From Pseudomonas viridiflava (GTDB lineage: Bacteria; Pseudomonadota; Gammaproteobacteria; Pseudomonadales; Pseudomonadaceae), in the NCBI RefSeq assembly GCF_900580675.1, contig NZ_UTBG01000062.1:1-64000 (forward strand): a stretch of DNA of 64,000 nt, written 5' to 3'. This document shows, piece by piece, positions 8,264-19,520 of the stretch. Position 1 is the stretch's first letter. The number at the start of each line of letters is the position of its first letter. A model generated the notes under the pieces. The model was not told the DNA's origin. It worked only from the letters and a program-made list of their open reading frames with translations, and searched no databases. A program made the translations under genes and the position numbers.

Positions 8264-8731
8264 TCAATCGAACTGGGCAAGCATCCAGCGTTGGTACTCG
8301 GCGACCTCGGCGTCGCCTTCACGCGGCGCCCAATCAGCCAACTCGCCCTCGCCCACTGGCCGATAAGGCCCGGCCTTGCATTCGAACATCACGGTGTCGG
8401 GCTCCAGCACCACCAGGCCGTGGAACACCCCCGGCGCGAGATCAACGCCAGGGCATTCGCCGCCTGCCTGCATCACGCGCTTGGCGATCACCTCACCGGT
8501 TTCGCTGAACACCAGCAAACCGAGGCGGCCCTTGAGCACCAACAGGGTTTCCGCCTTGTCCGCACTCAAGTGCCGATGCGGCGGCACGTAGGTGCTGGGC
8601 TGCAGGCCCACGGCCAGGCGGTGGCAGGGCTCATCCATCTGATGGAAGTTGTGGTGATGCCGGCCACGAGGGCTGGCGGCCGCTTTCTCGGCCAAGTCGT
8701 CGAACAGCGTCTGATCAAGAAAGCGGGGCAT
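8264..8731 (-). CDS. WbuC family cupin-fold metalloprotein, 155 aa
   Basis: Cupin-fold protein of the WbuC family. The metal ligands of the first cupin motif can be seen in YVPPHRHLSADKAETLLVLKGR (two His and one Glu), and the second motif carries GVFHGLVVL. An N-terminal RHHHNFHQMDEPCHRL stretch is characteristic of WbuC. In other bacteria wbuC lies in O-antigen clusters, but here it sits next to hpt, so the biochemical role is unclear. The start is 3 bp downstream of the hpt stop, implying an operon. Confidence 0.88.
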   Translation of the reverse strand: MPRFLDQTLFDDLAEKAAASPRGRHHHNFHQMDEPCHRLAVGLQPSTYVPPHRHLSADKAETLLVLKGRLGLLVFSETGEVIAKRVMQAGGECPGVDLAPGVFHGLVVLEPDTVMFECKAGPYRPVGEGELADWAPREGDAEVAEYQRWMLAQFD

Positions 8732-8734
8732 GGC

Positions 8735-9292
8735 TTACATCCCTTTAACGGCGTAAATCCCGTTGGCGTTACGCCAGTAGCCTTTGTAATCCATGCCGTA
8801 ACCGAAGATATAGCGGTCGATGCATGGCAGGCCGACGAAATCGGCTTTCAGCTCCGGGCGAGCCTTGCGGTCGTGGTCTTTATCGATCAGCACGGCGGTG
8901 TGCACTTTGCGCGCGCCGGCATGTTTGCAGAAGTCGATGATCGCGCCCAGGGTGTGGCCTTCATCGAGGATGTCGTCGATGATCAGCACGTCACGGTCGA
9001 TGAACGACACTTCAGGCTTGGCTTTCCAGAACAGGTCGCCGCCGCTGGTTTCGTTGCGATAGCGGGTGGCGTGCAGGTACGAGGCTTCCAGCGGGAATTG
9101 CAGGTGCGTGAGCAGCTTGCCGGCGAAAATCAGGCCGCCATTCATCACGCAGAAGACCACCGGGTTGGTGTCGGCCATTTCGCGGGTGATGTGTGCGCCG
9201 ACCTTGGCGATCGCTTCTTCGACTTGCGCTTCGGTGTACAGGCAGTCAGCCTCGCGCATGATTTGACGGATATGCTCGAGATCAGCGGACAT
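8735..9292 (-). CDS. hpt: Hypoxanthine-guanine phosphoribosyltransferase, 185 aa
   Basis: Purine salvage enzyme that converts hypoxanthine and guanine plus PRPP to IMP and GMP. The PRPP-binding motif is DVLIIDDILDEGHTL, and the C-terminal DYKGYWRNANGIYAVKG is typical. I chose ATG at 9290-9292 (MSADLEHIRQIM) with GGAGAG upstream, rather than the longer frame to 9361. It runs divergently from upp, so purine and pyrimidine salvage share one intergenic region. Confidence 0.95.
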   Translation of the reverse strand: MSADLEHIRQIMREADCLYTEAQVEEAIAKVGAHITREMADTNPVVFCVMNGGLIFAGKLLTHLQFPLEASYLHATRYRNETSGGDLFWKAKPEVSFIDRDVLIIDDILDEGHTLGAIIDFCKHAGARKVHTAVLIDKDHDRKARPELKADFVGLPCIDRYIFGYGMDYKGYWRNANGIYAVKGM

Positions 9293-9456
9293 GGCGCTCT
9301 CCAAGGGGGTGCTGTGGCAAGAAAAGCGGGCAAAGGTACGCATGTGAGGCGCAACGATCAAGCCTTAATGGACTAACGTACTAGATGTCTATAGGACAAC
9401 ACCCTCGGATAGATTAATCTAGGCCGGTTTTTTTGCCCGCCGCCGGAGCCTTTCCC

Positions 9457-10095
9457 ATGCCCACTCGCGAGATCCGCCACCCGCTGATCCGACACAAACT
9501 CGGCCTTATGCGCCGTGCCGACATTAGCACGAAGAATTTCCGTGAGCTTGCTCAGGAAGTCGGAGCGCTGCTCACTTACGAAGCCACCAAGGATTTGCCC
9601 CTCGAAACCTACGATATCGAAGGTTGGGCCGGCACTGTCCAGGTGGAGAAAATCGCCGGTAAGAAAATCACCGTGGTGCCGATCCTGCGCGCCGGTATCG
9701 GCATGCTCGAAGGGGTGCTCAGCCTGATCCCGGGCGCCAAAGTCAGCGCCGTCGGCGTAGCCCGCAACGAAGAAACCTTGCAGGCCCACACCTACCTGGA
9801 AAAACTCGTACCGGAAATCAACGAGCGCCTGGCCATGATCATCGACCCGATGCTCGCCACCGGCAGCTCGATGGTCGCGACCATCGACCTGCTGAAAAAA
9901 GCCGGCTGCAAGGACATCCGCGCCATGGTGCTGGTCGCCGCGCCCGAAGGCATCGCCGCCGTCGAGAAGGCCCACCCGGATGTGCAGATCTACACCGCAT
10001 CCATCGATGAACGCCTGAACGAACACGGCTACATCATCCCAGGCCTGGGCGATGCCGGTGACAAGATCTTCGGCACCAAGCAGAAGGACGCGTGA
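9457..10095 (+). CDS. upp: Uracil phosphoribosyltransferase, 212 aa
   Basis: Converts uracil and PRPP to UMP. The PRPP loop [13 protein letters not shown] and the C-terminal uracil-binding [16 protein letters not shown] are clear. The start at 9457 ([16 protein letters not shown]) is the conserved one; an upstream in-frame start at 9433 adds eight non-conserved residues. The stop lies just before the permease gene, so uptake and salvage are translated together. Confidence 0.97.
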   Translation: MPTREIRHPLIRHKLGLMRRADISTKNFRELAQEVGALLTYEATKDLPLETYDIEGWAGTVQVEKIAGKKITVVPILRAGIGMLEGVLSLIPGAKVSAVGVARNEETLQAHTYLEKLVPEINERLAMIIDPMLATGSSMVATIDLLKKAGCKDIRAMVLVAAPEGIAAVEKAHPDVQIYTASIDERLNEHGYIIPGLGDAGDKIFGTKQKDA

Positions 10096-10097
10096 AC

Positions 10098-11372
10098 ATG
10101 CAGGATGAATTCAACGACCCGCTTTGGCGCCAGATCCTGTCTGGCGCACAGATGCTTTTCGTAGCATTTGGTGCGTTGGTGTTGATGCCGCTGATCACCG
10201 GTCTTGATCCGAACGTCGCACTGTTTACCGCAGGCCTGGGCACGTTGCTGTTCCAGGTGGTGACAGGGCGGCAGGTGCCGGTCTTTCTCGCGTCGAGCTT
10301 TGCCTTCATTACCCCGATCATTCTCGCCAAGGGCCAGTTCGGCCTCGCGGCGACCATGGGCGGGGTGATGGCGGCCGGTTTCGTTTATACCTTCCTCGGC
10401 CTGGCCGTGAAGGTCAAAGGCACCGGTTTTATCGACCGCCTGCTGCCACCGGTGGTGATCGGTCCGGTGATCATTTCCATCGGCCTGGCCATGGCGCCGA
10501 TCGCTGCCAACATGGCGATGGGCAAGTCGGGCGATGGGGCCGAGCTGATCCATTACCAGACAGCAATGCTGATCTCGATGCCGGCGCTGCTGACCACGTT
10601 GATCGTGGCGGTGTTCGGCAAAGGCATTTTCCGCCTGGTGCCGATTATCTCCGGCGTGCTGGTGGGCTTTGCCATGGCGTTCTACTTTGGCGTGGTCGAC
10701 ACGGCAAAAATCGCCGCCGCACCGTGGTTCGCCCTGCCCCATTTCACCGCACCCGAGTTCAACTGGCAGGCGATCCTGTTTATCGTCCCGGTGGCCCTGG
10801 CCCCGGCGATCGAACATATCGGCGGTGTGATTGCGGTCGGCAGCGTGACCGGTCGCGACTACCTGAAGAAACCTGGCCTGCACCGCACCCTGCTGGGTGA
10901 CGGGATTGCCACGACGGCTGCCGGCCTGTTCGGCGGCCCGCCCAACACCACCTACGCCGAGGTGACTGGCGCGGTGATGCTGACCAAGAACTACAACCCG
11001 AAGATCATGACCTGGGCGGCGGTATTTGCAATCAGCCTGGCGTTTATCGGCAAGTTCGGTGCGCTGCTGCAGAGCATTCCGGTGCCGGTGATGGGCGGGA
11101 TTCTGTGCCTGCTGTTCGGCTCTATCGCCGCCGTGGGCATGAACACGCTGATCCGCCACAGGATCGACCTGGGCGAGGCGCGCAATCTGGTGATTGTGTC
11201 GGTGACCCTGGTGTTCGGGATTGGCGGCGTGCTGGTGGGTACCGGCACCGGTCCGGATGATTTCGGCCTGAAGGGCATCGCCCTGTGTGCGGTGGTGGCG
11301 ATTGGATTGAACCTGCTGCTGCCGGGCAATGATGGCTGGAAGCACAAGAAGCCGGATGAGCCGTTGCTCTAA
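10098..11372 (+). CDS. uraA: Uracil/xanthine permease family transporter (UraA-like), 424 aa
   Basis: Inner-membrane nucleobase symporter of the NCS2 family with about 14 hydrophobic segments. The family motif GGVIAVGSVTGRDY sits near residue 245, and the conserved GGPPNTTYAEVTGAV follows. Its place directly behind upp supports uracil as substrate. The start is ambiguous: GTG at 10092 would overlap the upp stop, while ATG at 10098 has AGAAGG upstream. I chose ATG. Confidence 0.93.
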   Translation: MQDEFNDPLWRQILSGAQMLFVAFGALVLMPLITGLDPNVALFTAGLGTLLFQVVTGRQVPVFLASSFAFITPIILAKGQFGLAATMGGVMAAGFVYTFLGLAVKVKGTGFIDRLLPPVVIGPVIISIGLAMAPIAANMAMGKSGDGAELIHYQTAMLISMPALLTTLIVAVFGKGIFRLVPIISGVLVGFAMAFYFGVVDTAKIAAAPWFALPHFTAPEFNWQAILFIVPVALAPAIEHIGGVIAVGSVTGRDYLKKPGLHRTLLGDGIATTAAGLFGGPPNTTYAEVTGAVMLTKNYNPKIMTWAAVFAISLAFIGKFGALLQSIPVPVMGGILCLLFGSIAAVGMNTLIRHRIDLGEARNLVIVSVTLVFGIGGVLVGTGTGPDDFGLKGIALCAVVAIGLNLLLPGNDGWKHKKPDEPLL

Positions 11373-11398
11373 GGCTTTCGATTTTCGGTGTTGCTGAT

Positions 11399-11476
11399 GG
11401 CCTCATCGCGGGCAAGCCCGGCTCCCACAAGGAAATGCATTCCAATGTGGGAGCCGGGCATGCCCGCGATGAGGCC
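11399..11476. repeat. Paired REP element (inverted repeat, about 30-bp arms)
   Basis: GGCCTCATCGCGGGCAAGCC and the rest of the left arm are mirrored by TGGGAGCCGGGCATGCCCGCGATGAGGCC, around an A/T-rich spacer. It lies between the convergent uraA and hisC and may act as a transcript end. Confidence 0.9.
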
Positions 11477-11502
11477 AGTTCAGTCAATCAAGCACTGAAA
11501 CC

Positions 11503-12555
11503 TTACAGCTCACCGAGCCCATCAATCAGCGCCTGGTTCTGCTCCGGCGTACCGATGCTGATCCGCAGGAACTGGGCAATCCGCTCCTGCTTGAAGTGCC
11601 GCACGATCACACCCTGCTCACGCAGCTTTGCAGCCAGACCGGCCGCATCGTGTCGAGGGTGACGAGCAAAGATGAAGTTGGCCGCAGACGGCAATACTTC
11701 AAAGCCTTTGCCTTCCAGTTGCGCAACCACTGTGTTGCGGCTATCGATCACTAACTGGCAGGTCTTCTCGAAATACTCACGGTCCTCGAACGCCGCCGCC
11801 GCGCCGACAATCGCCAGGCGATCGAGCGGGTAGGAGTTGAAGCTGTTCTTGACCCGCTCCAGCGCTTCGATCAGGTCCGGGTGGCCCACGGCCAGGCCCA
11901 CGCGCAGGCCGGCCAGTGAGCGCGACTTGGACAGGGTCTGGGTGACCAGCAAGTTCGGGTAGCGGTCCACCAGGCTGATTGCTGTTTCGCCGCCGAAGTC
12001 GATATAGGCTTCATCCACCACGACCACCGAATCCGGGCTGGCCTTGAGGATCTGCTCCACCGCATCCAGCGCCAACACGCAGCCTGTAGGCGCGTTCGGG
12101 TTAGGGAAGATGATCCCGCCGTTGGGCTTGGCGTAGTCGGCCGCACGAATCCGGAACTGCTCGTCCAGCGGTATCGGGTCGGACTTGATGCCATACAGGC
12201 CGCAGTAAACCGGATAGAAGCTGTAGCTGATGTCCGGAAACAGCAGCGGCAAGTCGTGCTGGAACAAACCGTGGAAAATGTGCGCCAGGACTTCGTCGGA
12301 ACCGTTGCCGAGGAACACCTTGCCCGCGTCGACCCCGTAATACTTGGCCACCGCCTGCTTGAGCAGGTCGCTGTTGGGGTCCGGGTACAGACGCAAGTTG
12401 TCGTTCAACTCGGCCTGCATGGCAGCCAGCGCCTTGGGCGATGGGCCGTAGGGGTTTTCATTGGTGTTGAGCTTGACCAGCTTGGTCAGCTTCGGTTGCT
12501 CGCCGGGCACGTAGGGCACGAGGTCCTTGACGAAGGGGCTCCAGAATTTGCTCAT
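11503..12555 (-). CDS. hisC: Histidinol-phosphate aminotransferase, 350 aa
   Basis: PLP-dependent class I/II aminotransferase that makes histidinol phosphate from imidazole acetol phosphate and glutamate. It has the substrate loop [12 protein letters not shown] near residue 30 and the PLP lysine motif [14 protein letters not shown] near residue 210. It follows hisD by 3 bp, consistent with translational coupling. It is the last gene of the murA-hisG-hisD-hisC run and ends before a REP pair. Confidence 0.96.
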   Translation of the reverse strand: MSKFWSPFVKDLVPYVPGEQPKLTKLVKLNTNENPYGPSPKALAAMQAELNDNLRLYPDPNSDLLKQAVAKYYGVDAGKVFLGNGSDEVLAHIFHGLFQHDLPLLFPDISYSFYPVYCGLYGIKSDPIPLDEQFRIRAADYAKPNGGIIFPNPNAPTGCVLALDAVEQILKASPDSVVVVDEAYIDFGGETAISLVDRYPNLLVTQTLSKSRSLAGLRVGLAVGHPDLIEALERVKNSFNSYPLDRLAIVGAAAAFEDREYFEKTCQLVIDSRNTVVAQLEGKGFEVLPSAANFIFARHPRHDAAGLAAKLREQGVIVRHFKQERIAQFLRISIGTPEQNQALIDGLGEL

Positions 12556-12558
12556 GTC

Positions 12559-13884
12559 TCAGTTCCCCTTCTTGTCTTCAAGGATGCGATATTCGGCGCT
12601 GCGAGCGTGGGCGCTCAGCGATTCACCACGGGCCAGCACCGAGGCCGTCTTGCCCAGCTCGGAGGCGCCTTCCGGTGAGCAGAAGATGATCGACGAACGC
12701 TTCTGGAAGTCATACACCCCCAGCGGCGACGAGAAACGCGCGGTGCCGGAAGTCGGCAGCACGTGGTTTGGGCCGGCGCAGTAGTCGCCCAGGGCTTCGC
12801 TGGTGTGGCGGCCCATGAAGATCGCACCGGCGTGGCGAATCGATGGCAGCCAGGTTTGCGGGTCGGCCACGGACAACTCCAGGTGCTCCGGCGCAATGCG
12901 GTTGGCGACTTCGATAGCCTGCTCCATGTCACGCACCAGAATCAGCGCGCCACGGCCATTGATCGACTTCTCGATGATCTCGGCGCGGTCCATGGTCGGC
13001 AGCAGCTTATCGATGCTCGCGGCGACTTTGTCGAGGAACTCGGCGTCAGGGCTGACCAGGATCGCCTGGGCGTCTTCGTCGTGTTCGGCCTGGGAGAACA
13101 GGTCCATGGCGATCCAGTCCGGGTCGGTCTGGCCGTCGCATACCACGAGGATTTCCGAGGGGCCGGCGATCATGTCGATACCGACTTGGCCGAACACGTG
13201 GCGCTTGGCGGTGGCGACATAGATGTTGCCCGGGCCGACCACTTTGTCGACCTTCGGCACGCTTTCAGTGCCGTAGGCCAGGGCAGCAACCGCTTGCGCG
13301 CCACCGATGGTGAACACGCGATCAACCCCGGCGATGCACGCTGCGGCCAGTACCAGCTCGTTGATTTCACCGCGCGGGGTCGGTACTACCATGACCACTT
13401 CGGTCACGCCCGCCACTTTGGCCGGAATTGCGTTCATCAGCACCGACGACGGGTACGAAGCTTTGCCGCCCGGCACATACAGACCGGCGCGGTCCAGCGG
13501 CGTGACCTTCTGGCCCAGCACGGTGCCGTCGGCCTCGGTGTAGCTCCAGGAATCCTGTTTCTGTTTTTCGTGGTAGCTGCGCACCCGCGCTGCGGCGACT
13601 TCCAGGGCTTCGCGCTGCGGCGCGGTGATACGCGTCAGGGCCAGCTCCAGGCGCTCGCGAGGCAGGATCAGGTCCGCCATGGACGCCACGTCCAGGCCGT
13701 CGAACTGGCGGGTGAAATCCACCAGTGCCGCGTCACCGCGCTCACGCACGGCTTTGATGATGTCGAGTACCCGCTGGTTGACCGAATCGTCGGACACGCT
13801 TTCCCAGCTCAGCAGATGATCCAGATGATGGGCGAAATCCGGGTCGGCAGCGTTGAGTCGGGCGATTGCAGTGGACGTGGTCAT
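12559..13884 (-). CDS. hisD: Histidinol dehydrogenase, 441 aa
   Basis: Zinc enzyme for the last two steps of histidine synthesis, oxidising histidinol to histidine with NAD. Signatures include [21 protein letters not shown], the family block [15 protein letters not shown], and the zinc/catalytic region [15 protein letters not shown]; the tail [11 protein letters not shown] is conserved. The length is normal. It lies 127 bp after hisG, with a small GC-rich hairpin between them, and 3 bp before hisC. Confidence 0.97.
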   Translation of the reverse strand: MTTSTAIARLNAADPDFAHHLDHLLSWESVSDDSVNQRVLDIIKAVRERGDAALVDFTRQFDGLDVASMADLILPRERLELALTRITAPQREALEVAAARVRSYHEKQKQDSWSYTEADGTVLGQKVTPLDRAGLYVPGGKASYPSSVLMNAIPAKVAGVTEVVMVVPTPRGEINELVLAAACIAGVDRVFTIGGAQAVAALAYGTESVPKVDKVVGPGNIYVATAKRHVFGQVGIDMIAGPSEILVVCDGQTDPDWIAMDLFSQAEHDEDAQAILVSPDAEFLDKVAASIDKLLPTMDRAEIIEKSINGRGALILVRDMEQAIEVANRIAPEHLELSVADPQTWLPSIRHAGAIFMGRHTSEALGDYCAGPNHVLPTSGTARFSSPLGVYDFQKRSSIIFCSPEGASELGKTASVLARGESLSAHARSAEYRILEDKKGN

Positions 13885-13985
13885 AGCGAGGGCCTCATAG
13901 GATTGGCAAAAATACTCAGGCGCCGAACGTTAGCACTCGATCCGCTTGGGCACCTGAGAATTCTGGCTATGAGGCGGATAGACGG

Positions 13986-14004
13986 GCGCGGCTCAAGGCC
14001 GCGC
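13986..14004 (-). other. GC-rich intercistronic hairpin between hisG and hisD
   Basis: GCGCGGC-TCAAG-GCCGCGC, a perfect 7-bp stem with a 5-base loop and no following T-run. It could protect mRNA ends or slow polymerase rather than terminate. Confidence 0.5.
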
Positions 14005-14011
14005 GGGTGGG

Positions 14012-14647
14012 TCAACCGCGGTGTCGAGACTCCACTGCCTTGCGCAGGGTGTCGATCAACGCCTGGATACGGGCGTGCTGCATCTTCATCGAAGCTTTGT
14101 TGACGATCAGGCGGGAGCTGATGTCGGCAATGAAATCCTGGGGTTCGAGACCGTTGGCACGCAGGGTGTTGCCGGTGTCGACCACGTCGATAATCTTGTC
14201 GGCCAAACCGATCAGCGGGGCCAGCTCCATCGAGCCGTAGAGCTTGATGATATCAACCTGGCGGCCTTGCTCGGCATAGTAACGCTTGGCGACATTGACG
14301 AACTTGGTGGCCACGCGCAGGCGGCCTTTTGGTTCGACATCACCGACACGGCCGGCGGTCATCAGTTTGCACAGGGCAATACGCAGGTCCAGCGGCTCGT
14401 AGAGGCCCTGGCCACCGTATTCCATCAGCACGTCTTTACCGGCGACGCCCAGGTCGGCCGCGCCATGTTCAACGTAGGTCGGCACGTCGGTAGCCCGCAC
14501 GATCAACAGGCGAACGTCGTCCTGGGTCGTGGGGATGATCAGCTTGCGGCTCTTGTCCGGATTCTCGGTCGGCACGATGCCCGCTTCAGCCAGAAGCGGC
14601 AAAGTGTCGTCAAGGATGCGGCCCTTGGACAGTGCGATGGTCAACAT
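14012..14647 (-). CDS. hisG: ATP phosphoribosyltransferase, short-form catalytic subunit, 211 aa
   Basis: First step of histidine synthesis, joining ATP and PRPP. The sequence starts [18 protein letters not shown] and has the PRPP-binding [11 protein letters not shown] and [14 protein letters not shown] regions. At 211 aa it lacks the C-terminal regulatory domain of long HisG, so it needs the HisRS-like partner HisZ, which is not in this window. It sits between murA and hisD in the same direction. Confidence 0.96.
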   Translation of the reverse strand: MLTIALSKGRILDDTLPLLAEAGIVPTENPDKSRKLIIPTTQDDVRLLIVRATDVPTYVEHGAADLGVAGKDVLMEYGGQGLYEPLDLRIALCKLMTAGRVGDVEPKGRLRVATKFVNVAKRYYAEQGRQVDIIKLYGSMELAPLIGLADKIIDVVDTGNTLRANGLEPQDFIADISSRLIVNKASMKMQHARIQALIDTLRKAVESRHRG

Positions 14648-14754
14648 GGGAAACGTCAGTCCTTCATCAGGCTATTGCTGTCCGGTCGCAAACGGCGCCA
14701 GACACAGATCGAGGCCATTACAGCCTCGATTTGAAACAAATCCGTTTACAGCTG

Positions 14755-14790
14755 ATGGAGGTAAGGGAGCTTGCTCCCTTACCTCCATCA
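14755..14790 (-). other. Strong palindrome between murA and hisG
   Basis: GATGGAGGTAAGGGAGC-TT-GCTCCCTTACCTCCATC: perfect 17-bp arms around two bases. There is no T-run on the minus strand, so it looks like a REP-like or mRNA-processing element within the murA-hisG gap rather than a simple terminator. Confidence 0.75.
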
Positions 14791-14801
14791 CAGCCCAGGT
14801 G

Positions 14802-16330
<1,529 letters not shown>

Positions 16331-16376
16331 GCTCAACCTCTATCGGCGCCCAGTGCGCACGGGTCGCACATCATAC

Positions 16377-16431
16377 AAAAAAGCCCCGCGCCTGCGAACC
16401 CCGCATAGCAGGACTCTGACGGGGGGCTTCT
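16377..16431 (-). terminator. Probable terminator after mlaB
   Basis: On the minus strand, GAAGCCCC pairs with GGGGCTTTTTT about 40 bases later, with a smaller internal stem, ending in a T-run. This would separate the mla transcript from ibaG-murA. Confidence 0.6.
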
Positions 16432-16443
16432 CAATAATGTGTA

Positions 16444-16749
16444 TTAAGGATGCGCCAACAGCTCGGCCAAACCGGAAACTTCGGCAATTTCGCGCATGTC
16501 TTCCGGCAATGCACGGATGCTCACCGGCTTTCTGGCCGCCTGGGCATCGCGCATGAAGCACAGCAAGAGCGACAGGCCAACACTGCTCGACTTGGTCACC
16601 GCCGAGCAATCCAGCACCAGTGAAGGCGCGGTGCTGGTCTTGATCAGTGCCTGGCCCTGCGTACGCAGGTCCGGCCCGGTGCGGTAATCCAGCACGCCGC
16701 TGATCAGCAGCTCGCCTTCATCGCCGAGACGAATAGCCGACTCGGTCAT
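16444..16749 (-). CDS. mlaB: STAS-domain protein MlaB, 101 aa
   Basis: STAS-domain subunit of the Mla ABC transporter, binding the ATPase MlaF on the cytoplasmic face. The STAS core LVLDCSAVTKSSSVGLSLLL, with the serine cluster, is present. It overlaps mlaC by 4 bp (ATGA) and is the last gene of mlaFEDCB. The family is divergent, so the assignment rests mainly on gene order. Confidence 0.88.
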   Translation of the reverse strand: MTESAIRLGDEGELLISGVLDYRTGPDLRTQGQALIKTSTAPSLVLDCSAVTKSSSVGLSLLLCFMRDAQAARKPVSIRALPEDMREIAEVSGLAELLAHP

Positions 16750-17393
16750 TGCGCGGGCTTCCCGGCAGCTTTGTCGGTTTCTTCCTTGGCCTTGGCCACT
16801 TCACCGGCCCAACCATTGATGGTTTTGTCCAGGTCGTTGCCATTGCGCTGCATCGCGTCAGCGAACTGGTCGCGGAACAACTTGCCGATGTTGATGCCAT
16901 TGATGATCACGTTACGCAGCTTCCACTCGCCGTTGATCTTCTCGAGCGTGTACTGCACAGGGTAAACGGCGCCGTTGGTGCCCTTGACGGTCATGTTGAC
17001 GCTGGTGCGATCACCCGACTCATCCCCGGCCGGAGCAACGGTAATGCCCTGGTTGTTGTATTCCAGCAAGGCGTTGCCATAAAACTGGAACAGGCCCTTC
17101 TTGAAGTTTTCCTGGAACGTCTTCATCTGCGCAGGCGTTGCCTTGCGCGAGTACTTGACCGTCATGATGCTGCGGGAGATGCCTTCGGCATCGACCACTG
17201 GCCCCACGATGGTGTTCAAGGCGTCGTAGAACTTACTCGGGTCTTGCTTGTACTGCTCTTTGTTGGCAGTCAGGTCAGCCAACATCCTGTTGGTCGTGTC
17301 CTGCACCAGATCGTGCGCAGAACCCGCCGCGTTGGCCATCATCGGCAGTGCTGCCAGCAGCACCAGGAGGCCACGTCGCAAGGTAGAGATCAT
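16746..17393 (-). CDS. mlaC: Periplasmic phospholipid-binding protein MlaC, 215 aa
   Basis: Soluble periplasmic carrier that shuttles phospholipid between the outer-membrane MlaA complex and MlaFEDB. It has a signal peptide (MISTLRRGLLVLLAALPMMANA), then the MlaC/Ttg2D domain with KYSRKATPAQMKTFQENF and GEWKLRNVIINGINIG. I chose ATG at 17391-17393 because GAGGA precedes it by a good distance and the signal peptide begins there; an ATG at 17406-17408 overlapping the mlaD stop is the alternative. Confidence 0.93.
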   Translation of the reverse strand: MISTLRRGLLVLLAALPMMANAAGSAHDLVQDTTNRMLADLTANKEQYKQDPSKFYDALNTIVGPVVDAEGISRSIMTVKYSRKATPAQMKTFQENFKKGLFQFYGNALLEYNNQGITVAPAGDESGDRTSVNMTVKGTNGAVYPVQYTLEKINGEWKLRNVIINGINIGKLFRDQFADAMQRNGNDLDKTINGWAGEVAKAKEETDKAAGKPAQ

Positions 17394-17404
17394 GAACAGA
17401 TTCC

Positions 17405-17872
17405 TCATTTGGCGTCTTTATTGACCGTATTGAGCAGGAATTTACCGATCAAGTCTTCAAGCACCAACGACGACTGTGTGTCGTGGATTGTCGAACCATC
17501 CTTGAGCAGGGCTGTTTCCCCACCCACGCTGACGCCGATGTACTTCTCGCCCAGCAACCCCGCAGTGAGGATAGATGCAGTGGAGTCGGTCGGCAGATTA
17601 TCTACCTTCTTGTCCAGTTGCATGGTCACTCGCCCGGTGAAGCTGTCGCGATCCAGATCGATTGCCGTGACCTTGCCGATGGTTACACCGGCCATGGTCA
17701 CTTTAGCTCTGACAGTCAAACCGGCGATATTGTCGAAGTACGCGTAAAGTTTATAAGTATCGGCGGTCGGGCTGGCCGACAGGCCACTGACTCGCAGAGC
17801 CAGCAACAGTAAAGCCAGGATGCCAGCCAGCAAGAAAAGGCCGACACCGATTTCCACAGTGCGGTTTTGCAT
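17405..17872 (-). CDS. mlaD: MCE-domain protein MlaD, 155 aa
   Basis: Inner-membrane-anchored MCE protein; six copies form the periplasmic lipid channel of the Mla transporter. One N-terminal transmembrane helix (VGLFLLAGILALLLLALRV) is followed by the MCE domain with YAYFDNIAGLTVRAKVTMAG. The C-terminal helix SSLVLEDLIGKFLL fits the hydrophobic channel seal. The start coincides with the last base of the mlaE stop. Confidence 0.96.
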   Translation of the reverse strand: MQNRTVEIGVGLFLLAGILALLLLALRVSGLSASPTADTYKLYAYFDNIAGLTVRAKVTMAGVTIGKVTAIDLDRDSFTGRVTMQLDKKVDNLPTDSTASILTAGLLGEKYIGVSVGGETALLKDGSTIHDTQSSLVLEDLIGKFLLNTVNKDAK

Positions 17873-18669
17873 CAGAAATCTCCAAACATCAAGGCGGTCA
17901 AAATGAAGTCAAGACCCAGTACCGCCAGGGAGGCGTATACAACGGTCTTGGTGGTGGCGCGACTGATCCCTTCTGAGGTGGGCTCACAGTCGTAGCCTTG
18001 GAATACGGCGATCCAGGTCACTACAAAGGCAAAGACAATGCTCTTTATGATGCCGTTGAGCACGTCACCGCTGAAGGTCACGCTGTTTTGCATGTTGCCC
18101 CAGTACGAGCCGTCATAGACGCCCAACCAGTCAACCGCCACCCAGGAGCCGCCCCAGATACCTACCACGCTGAAAATCATCGCCAGCAGCGGCAGGGAAA
18201 TGAAGCCGGCCCACAGGCGCGGGGCAACGATGTACTTGAGCGGGTCCACGCCGATCATTTCCAGGCTGGACAACTGCTCGGTGGACTTCATGTTGCCGAT
18301 TTCGGCGGTGAGCGCCGACCCGGCACGCCCGGCGAACAGCAAGGCGGTGACCACCGGGCCGAGTTCGCGCAGCAGCGTCAGGGCAACCATCTGCCCCACG
18401 GCCTGCTCCGAACCGTAGCTGGAGAGAATATTGAAGCCCTGCAACGCCAGCACCATGCCGATGAAAATCCCGGAAACCACAATAATGACCAGGGACATGA
18501 CGCCGACTGAGTGCAGTTGCTTGATCAGCAGCCCAAAACCGCCACCGATCCCACCGCGACCCAACAACGCGTGAAACAGGAAAATCGTCGAACGCCCCAG
18601 TACCTCGACCACGTCGATGCCGGAGCGACCGAAAAGGCGAACCTTTTCGATAAGAGATGTCTTGCGCAT
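17872..18669 (-). CDS. mlaE: ABC transporter permease MlaE, 265 aa
   Basis: Permease of the phospholipid ABC transporter, with five or six hydrophobic segments. The family signature AGRAGSALTAEIGNMKSTEQ occurs mid-protein, followed by APRLWAGFISLPLL. The C-terminal half has the conserved GYDCEPTSEGISRATTKTVV loop. It overlaps mlaF and mlaD by a single base each, showing tight coupling. Confidence 0.97.
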   Translation of the reverse strand: MRKTSLIEKVRLFGRSGIDVVEVLGRSTIFLFHALLGRGGIGGGFGLLIKQLHSVGVMSLVIIVVSGIFIGMVLALQGFNILSSYGSEQAVGQMVALTLLRELGPVVTALLFAGRAGSALTAEIGNMKSTEQLSSLEMIGVDPLKYIVAPRLWAGFISLPLLAMIFSVVGIWGGSWVAVDWLGVYDGSYWGNMQNSVTFSGDVLNGIIKSIVFAFVVTWIAVFQGYDCEPTSEGISRATTKTVVYASLAVLGLDFILTALMFGDF

Positions 18670-19478
18670 CAGCGCTTCCCCAGAAGATCTGAGCGGTAAT
18701 CCGCTGCCGGAAAGTGAAAAGGCACCGGGCCATCGGGATCGCCGGTCATGAATTGGCGAATGCGCGGGTTGTCTGCGTTCATCAGTTCTTCAGGCGTGCC
18801 CTGGCCCAGCACCTGGCCATCACCGACTACATAGAGGTAGTCGGCAATGCTCGCGGTTTCTGCAAGGTCGTGGGAAACAACAATGCTGGTGATCCCCAGT
18901 GCATCGTTGAGCAGGCGGATCAGGCGCACCAGAACGCCCATGGCGATCGGGTCCTGGCCAACAAAAGGCTCGTCGTACATGAGGATCTGTGGGTCGAGGG
19001 CAATGGCACGCGCCAGGGCGACCCGGCGCTTCATGCCGCCGGACAACTCATCGGGCATCAGGTCGATGGCCCCGCGAAGGCCGACGGCCTGCAGTTTCAG
19101 CAACACAATGTCACGAATCATTTCATCGGACAGCTGGGTATGCACCCGCAGCGGGAAGGCTACGTTTTCGAAAACGTCGAGGTCAGTGAACAATGCACCG
19201 CTCTGGAACAGCACTCCCATGTGCTTGCGCGCATCGAACAGATCGCTGCGCGACAGCGTCGGCAGGTTCTGGCCATTGACCCACACTTCGCCGGCACTGG
19301 GCCGCAATTGCATGCCCATCAGGCGCAACAGGGTGGTCTTGCCGCAACCGGAAGGCCCCATGATGCCCGTGACCTTGCCGCGGGGAATGCGAATATCGAC
19401 GTTATTGACGATGCTGCGCGTCCCGCGCTTGAAGGTCAGTCCCTTCAGCTCGACCGCGTAGGCGTTATCGGCACTCAT
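18669..19478 (-). CDS. mlaF: ABC transporter ATPase MlaF, 269 aa
   Basis: Cytoplasmic ATPase of the Mla phospholipid system. It has Walker A MGPSGCGKTTLLRL, signature LSGGMKRRVALARA, Walker B ILMYDEPFVGQDP and switch histidine VVSHDL. It is the first gene of the operon, with AAGGAG upstream of the start, and runs divergently from kdsD. The C-terminus QFMTGDPDGPVPFHFPA matches the extended tail of MlaF that contacts the neighbouring subunit. Confidence 0.97.
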   Translation of the reverse strand: MSADNAYAVELKGLTFKRGTRSIVNNVDIRIPRGKVTGIMGPSGCGKTTLLRLMGMQLRPSAGEVWVNGQNLPTLSRSDLFDARKHMGVLFQSGALFTDLDVFENVAFPLRVHTQLSDEMIRDIVLLKLQAVGLRGAIDLMPDELSGGMKRRVALARAIALDPQILMYDEPFVGQDPIAMGVLVRLIRLLNDALGITSIVVSHDLAETASIADYLYVVGDGQVLGQGTPEELMNADNPRIRQFMTGDPDGPVPFHFPAADYRSDLLGKR

Positions 19479-19520
19479 CTAAACTCCTTGGGATGCAGCC
19501 TCTCACTCAGACACCACGCT

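Noticed and set aside
9411..9420. AGATTAATCT palindrome before upp considered as an operator
   Set aside because: Only 10 bp, A/T-rich and unsupported by a second copy or a nearby regulator gene.
11399..11476. Long inverted repeat considered as an insertion-sequence end
   Set aside because: No transposase or target-site duplication nearby; the sequence matches the REP pattern seen at four other gene ends.
12763..14103. Plus-strand 446-codon frame across hisD
   Set aside because: Antisense shadow of hisD; the composition is His/Gly/Val-rich without motifs.
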